Notes under the pieces: generated by a model
What the model was told of the DNA's origin: nothing
What the model saw: only the letters and a program-made list of their open reading frames with translations
Database searches by the model: none
In this document: positions 60,421-64,000 of the stretch, piece by piece
How the letters are laid out: the number at the start of each line of letters is the position of its first letter
Numbering within the stretch: position 1 is the stretch's first letter
Source of the DNA: Holothuria scabra
Lineage: Eukaryota; Echinodermata; Holothuroidea; Aspidochirotida; Holothuriidae
Direction: 5' to 3'
Length of the DNA: 64,000 nt
Assembly: GCA_037179385.1 (NCBI GenBank)
Contig: CM074193.1
Location: 42,936,846 to 43,000,845 of the forward strand
Program-made: the position numbers and the translations under genes

Positions 60421-60743
60421 TGAGTTTAATTGGTGTCCTTAAAAATCCTCAGTAACAATTACCAAACCGTAAATTATATGATTAGGAACTAGTAATAGAT
60501 AATCAATACAGGGCCCGCAACAGAAATGTCATTTTCACCCTCATCAACACTCCACGTCATTATTTTAGCATAAGCAACAACTAGTTGCTTCAGTAGTTGC
60601 TTCATTAACATTCAAATTTTGAAGATGTTTATCTTGAAACCGCAAAAAATACTGACATAATTCCAAATGAATTTTTCGTACTCATTACTCCTTAACTGCC
60701 AAGTAAATTCATGATTTTTGCTAACATGTCACACTACCTTTTA

Positions 60744-61113
60744 AAGGGGTTCATTGAGTTTGTTCATGAAATTCAACAAATTTTTCCAAACCTGTTAAGT
60801 TTTCTTCAAATACCTATGACATATGGTCAGACTTAGTCAACCCCAATATACATACGTACAAATAATGTTTAATGAGTGAGTACTTAACGGTTTCAATTCA
60901 AATTTCAAAAATTCGTGACCAGACACTTTTTCAAATCATAAACAAAAGCATTACAAGCCAGGGCACAACAAAATTTCAAAATTTTAACTTTTCCAGTGAC
61001 TATTGGATATGAAATTTGACTCAATATGTTATCTAGCCTATGAGCATTGTCATGAGGTAGTGACCATTTACCAATCTTATTTAGTCATTGATATCAACTC
61101 AATAAGCCCCTTT
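60744..61113 (+). mobile_element. TIR element, AAAGGGGTTCATTGAG family, copy 2
   Basis: It begins AAAGGGGTTCATTGAGTTTG and ends with the inverse (ACTCAATAAGCCCCTTTA). The interior matches 35146-35523 throughout. No ORF. Confidence 0.75.
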
Positions 61114-61240
61114 AAGATACAATATTGTGTATATATACCCTCTTACTACCGTGCGTGCATAAGAGTGGTACAGTACCACACGTAGAATATCTAAACTGGT
61201 ACGATGACAGCTTATACAGTGTAGGACGTCACATCCACTC

Positions 61241-61615
61241 TAAAAGGGGTTCATTGAGGTGATATCGATAAATTAATGGGAGAGGTAAAGGGTCACTTTC
61301 ACATGACTATTCTTATAATTAGCATGATAAGTCACATTTCAGACCCAATAGTTACGAAAAAAGTAAAAGTTTTGAATTTTGCGCGTCGGTGTCCTGACTT
61401 GTAACGGTTTTGTGCCTTGTATCAAAATGAACATGGTCACGAATTTTTGAAAATCGAATTGAACCGTTAAGTTCTCACTCATAAAACAGTTATTTGTATA
61501 AAGAATACCGTATGAAGATTGTTTAAGTTTGACCATTTGTCACTGGTATGAGGGAAAAAACGTTTGAAAAAAAATTGGTGGTGAATTTCATGAACCAACT
61601 CATTGACCCTCTTAA
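61241..61615 (-). mobile_element. TIR element, AAAGGGGTTCATTGAG family, inverted copy 3
   Basis: It lies about 130 bp from copy 2 and in opposite orientation. It begins AAAAGGGGTTCATTGAGGTG; GACTTGTAACGGTTTTGTGC and GTCACGAATTTTTGAAAATC are the inverse of copy 2 motifs; it ends TGAACCAACTCATTGACCC. With copy 2 it forms a local inverted pair. Confidence 0.72.
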
Positions 61616-62784
61616 ACACAGTTGAGCACCACATGCGTTTACTATATTGGGTAAAAATTACACAAATCTGTTTTAAATCCTGTCGTGTGGTGTTACAAAA
61701 CACCATATGAAACGTTTTCAAAACGTTTAAGGTTAGCTTGGTTGGTCAAAATTGTCCTCAGTTGGCAGAAAAACTTAACACCAACCAATGCAAAAAAATA
61801 CCAACATGGGTAAATTTTATCGCAACTGTTTGGAAGGAGGCATACACAACCAACCTGGGAAAAGTTTACCCAACATAGTTTTAAGAGTGCAGTTAGGACT
61901 GGTACTTTTGTATAGTCTCAGGGCATTTTATTAGGCCATTAAAGAGTTAAATGCGAATGGAGGCATGCTCATACATGAAACATTACACTGGGGTTCACCA
62001 AAGTCATGTGAACCCTTCGGGATGCAAGGTACCATACATCCTTTAGGAGAAGGGGCAGACTTGTCTTGATTTTCGTCCTTAGACTCTTGGCAAGGTCAAA
62101 CGGTAGAAGGTGCCGCAGAAAAAGAGATTTGAGCTTCCTCTCATTACTATGCAGGGTAGTAACAAGATTGAGTTACCAGGGGTTCAACCATTTGGTACTA
62201 AGGAGGAAATTTGCTGTAAAGAATAAATGAAAACTAATCTTTAATTTCATTTTTTGACTAAATTTAATTAAACAAGCAATACAAAATACATGAAAAGACG
62301 GATTCTTTCGGGTGACGTGATGTCATTGCATCTACCCCACGGGGTATCGAAATTTTCCCACCCAAGTCTGAAAACGCCATTCCGTTTGAAACCAGTCTTG
62401 TCACTAAACTTTTAAGGGGAATCGTGAAACCGTTCCTTGAAGCAGTCACCCAGCGAGAGGAGGTAGAAGCCCATGGGCAGTCTTGAAGCAAGGGAAAGAA
62501 GAACAGCACAGGCCCAGTGAATTGATATAACCTGGCGTCATTCTCCACGACAAATAATGGAGCGCACTGTTTTCACATAGTAAAATTTTCAAGCGCGCGA
62601 AATACGCTACACAGCATGTGTTAAAAGCAAAGCGTCTCATCCCTTTTTAGTTAGAACCATCTAGGAGCACAAGGTGATGACATTTTAATTAAAGGAGAAG
62701 GAATGCGCTTATTTGCGTTGTAGGCGTGTTTATGTAATGAAATACCCGCCTTGAAAATGAACACTTAGAACACACTTAGCTCAT

Positions 62785-63000
62785 TCACTAAGGTGGTCTA
62801 GCACTGTGACGTTATGTGCATAAGGTATATTAAAAAGAAGTTCCCATTGACTCTTTGTAGACGGAGGTTCGACTCCCCCGACGGTGTCATACCGGAAACT
62901 TTTTAACAGGAACCTACTGCCACTGTGCTTGGTTTCAAAAAAAAAAAATGAAGTAAGGAAAATAAGCCGATGAGTCGCAATTTAAAACTGGCCGCAGATG
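62785..63000 (+). mobile_element. Diverged SINE of the 32088 family
   Basis: A-box-like GTGGTCTAGCACTGTGAC, B-box-like GAGGTTCGACTCCC, then GTCATACC, GGAACCTACTGCCACTGTGC and AAAATAAGCCGATGAG match the SINE order. An A run of about 12 interrupts the body. Confidence 0.65.
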
Positions 63001-63231
63001 GCCAGACCTAAATTGATCGACTCTTTGACGAAGAGCCAGTGGTCAACGGTATGCTTTCTTCTTCGAAATAAAGGGACTACGTCCACAAAAGGAGTCCATG
63101 ACTTATCCTGAAGAACCTCTGGGAATACGACATTCTTCTTTGGAAACGTCATGCTTGATCTTGTTCTAGTCTGACTAAAGAAACAGATATTGCATAGCTG
63201 ACCTTTATCCATACAGCGAACAAACCGTATC

Positions 63232-63663
63232 AGACCGCTTTCACACTTGAGAGCTGATCTCGAGGGAGGGTTTAGATCCGGATCAGATCCTCTCCTCGAG
63301 ATCAAAGGTTTTGCTTTCACACTTGATCCCCCGCGGTGAATCAAGCCACGATCAAGCGATCAACAAACAGGAAGTGACGCCAATGAACCCGCCCTATCTT
63401 CGTAGCTGTCTGAAAGTGTAAACAACGTCGAGTACATATACTGTATGTCATAGGTCATGTTGATCTCGGGTCACCTTGATCCTCCGAGCTTTCACACACG
63501 GTTTTTTGATCCCCCGCGCGAGATCTGATCTGCCCCGGTGGGTGGATCAAAGCCTCCGGATCTGATCCTGAGTGCGAGAGCTTTCACACTACAAAGTTGA
63601 TCTCGAGGGGTGGATCAGATCCGGATCTGATCCCCTGCTTGAGATCAAGTGTGAAAGCGGTCT
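63232..63663. mobile_element. 432-bp inverted-repeat element with GATCTGATCC-rich ends
   Basis: The ends are inverted: AGACCGCTTTCACACTTGA at the left and TCAAGTGTGAAAGCGGTCT at the right, followed inside by CTCGAG and CCGGATC motifs on both sides. Internal CTTTCACAC motifs (about 63311, 63489 and 63581) with GATCC/GGATC clusters make it a multi-palindrome. No ORF and no clear target duplication. Confidence 0.82.
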
Positions 63664-64000
63664 CATAGGGCAGAGAATTGGCATATACCGTACGAATTTA
63701 AAGCGAAATATTTGATTTATTTTCAAGAAAAATTTCACATTTTTAAAATCAATATTTATAGACACAGAGTGATCGATCATTTATTCCAAATATGACAGCA
63801 CGGTAGACTTCTTTTAAAAATTTAAGTTTTTTTCTACAGATACGAAATTCTGTTTGTTCAACCAAGCCCTTAAAACGTCAAGTGATGAATATGCCCTAAC
63901 TCTTATAACAATTACAAATTAAGGAAATGAAGCTATGTATTGTGTCTTTTGGTGAACTGAATGGTTCAATAATGATTAAAGGCTATTATCGCTGTGTTTC

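Noticed and set aside
61720..61890. Possible TACACTC-type MITE ending AACATAGTTTTAAGAGTGCA
   Set aside because: Only the right terminus is visible; the inverted left end could not be found.

Overview
The window looks like nuclear DNA from an animal, most probably an invertebrate deuterostome. The evidence is spliced genes with GT-AG introns and phase-consistent exons, metazoan-type immunoglobulin-superfamily (IgSF) receptors, tRNA-derived SINEs with target-site duplications, and a dense load of short terminal-inverted-repeat elements in AT-rich DNA. An echinoderm such as a sea cucumber is my best guess, but that is an impression and nothing here proves it. I see no bacterial operons, CRISPR arrays or intact tRNA/rRNA genes.

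Layout. (1) About 1-11041, + strand: the 3' part of a multi-exon protein gene of unrecognised family. Ten exons can be joined in frame to a stop at 11039-11041. (2) 11.0-21 kb: mostly repeats, with a candidate two-exon gene for a 93-residue membrane protein (13578-14056), an orphan terminal-exon-like ORF (17642-17728), and a 1.8 kb hAT-like element with a perfect 8-bp target duplication (17922-19702). (3) 21.07-24.53 kb: a long inverted repeat (fold-back), one arm of which carries a 0.6 kb insertion absent from the other. (4) 27488-29386: an intronless gene for a three-Ig-domain type I membrane receptor. (5) 29.4-53.6 kb: a gene-poor stretch full of MITEs, SINEs and poly-G-bearing hAT-like elements, with one weak ORF near 51 kb. 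(6) 53665-55689: a second intronless three-Ig receptor in the same orientation. (7) 55.7-64 kb: no convincing gene; more MITEs, a 75-bp tandem duplication, a SINE and a 430-bp palindromic element.

The two Ig receptors are the functional centre of the window. They share domain order (signal peptide, V-like Ig1, four-cysteine Ig2, Ig3, stalk, transmembrane helix, long tail), the extra Ig2 cysteine pair and a juxtamembrane block in the tail, so they are diverged paralogues about 24 kb apart. Their tails carry different tyrosine motifs, one of them ITIM-like, which suggests a small cluster of signalling or recognition receptors. Ligands and function cannot be told from the sequence.

Splice joins and repeat boundaries were read by eye. 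No alignment, database search or transcript data were available.
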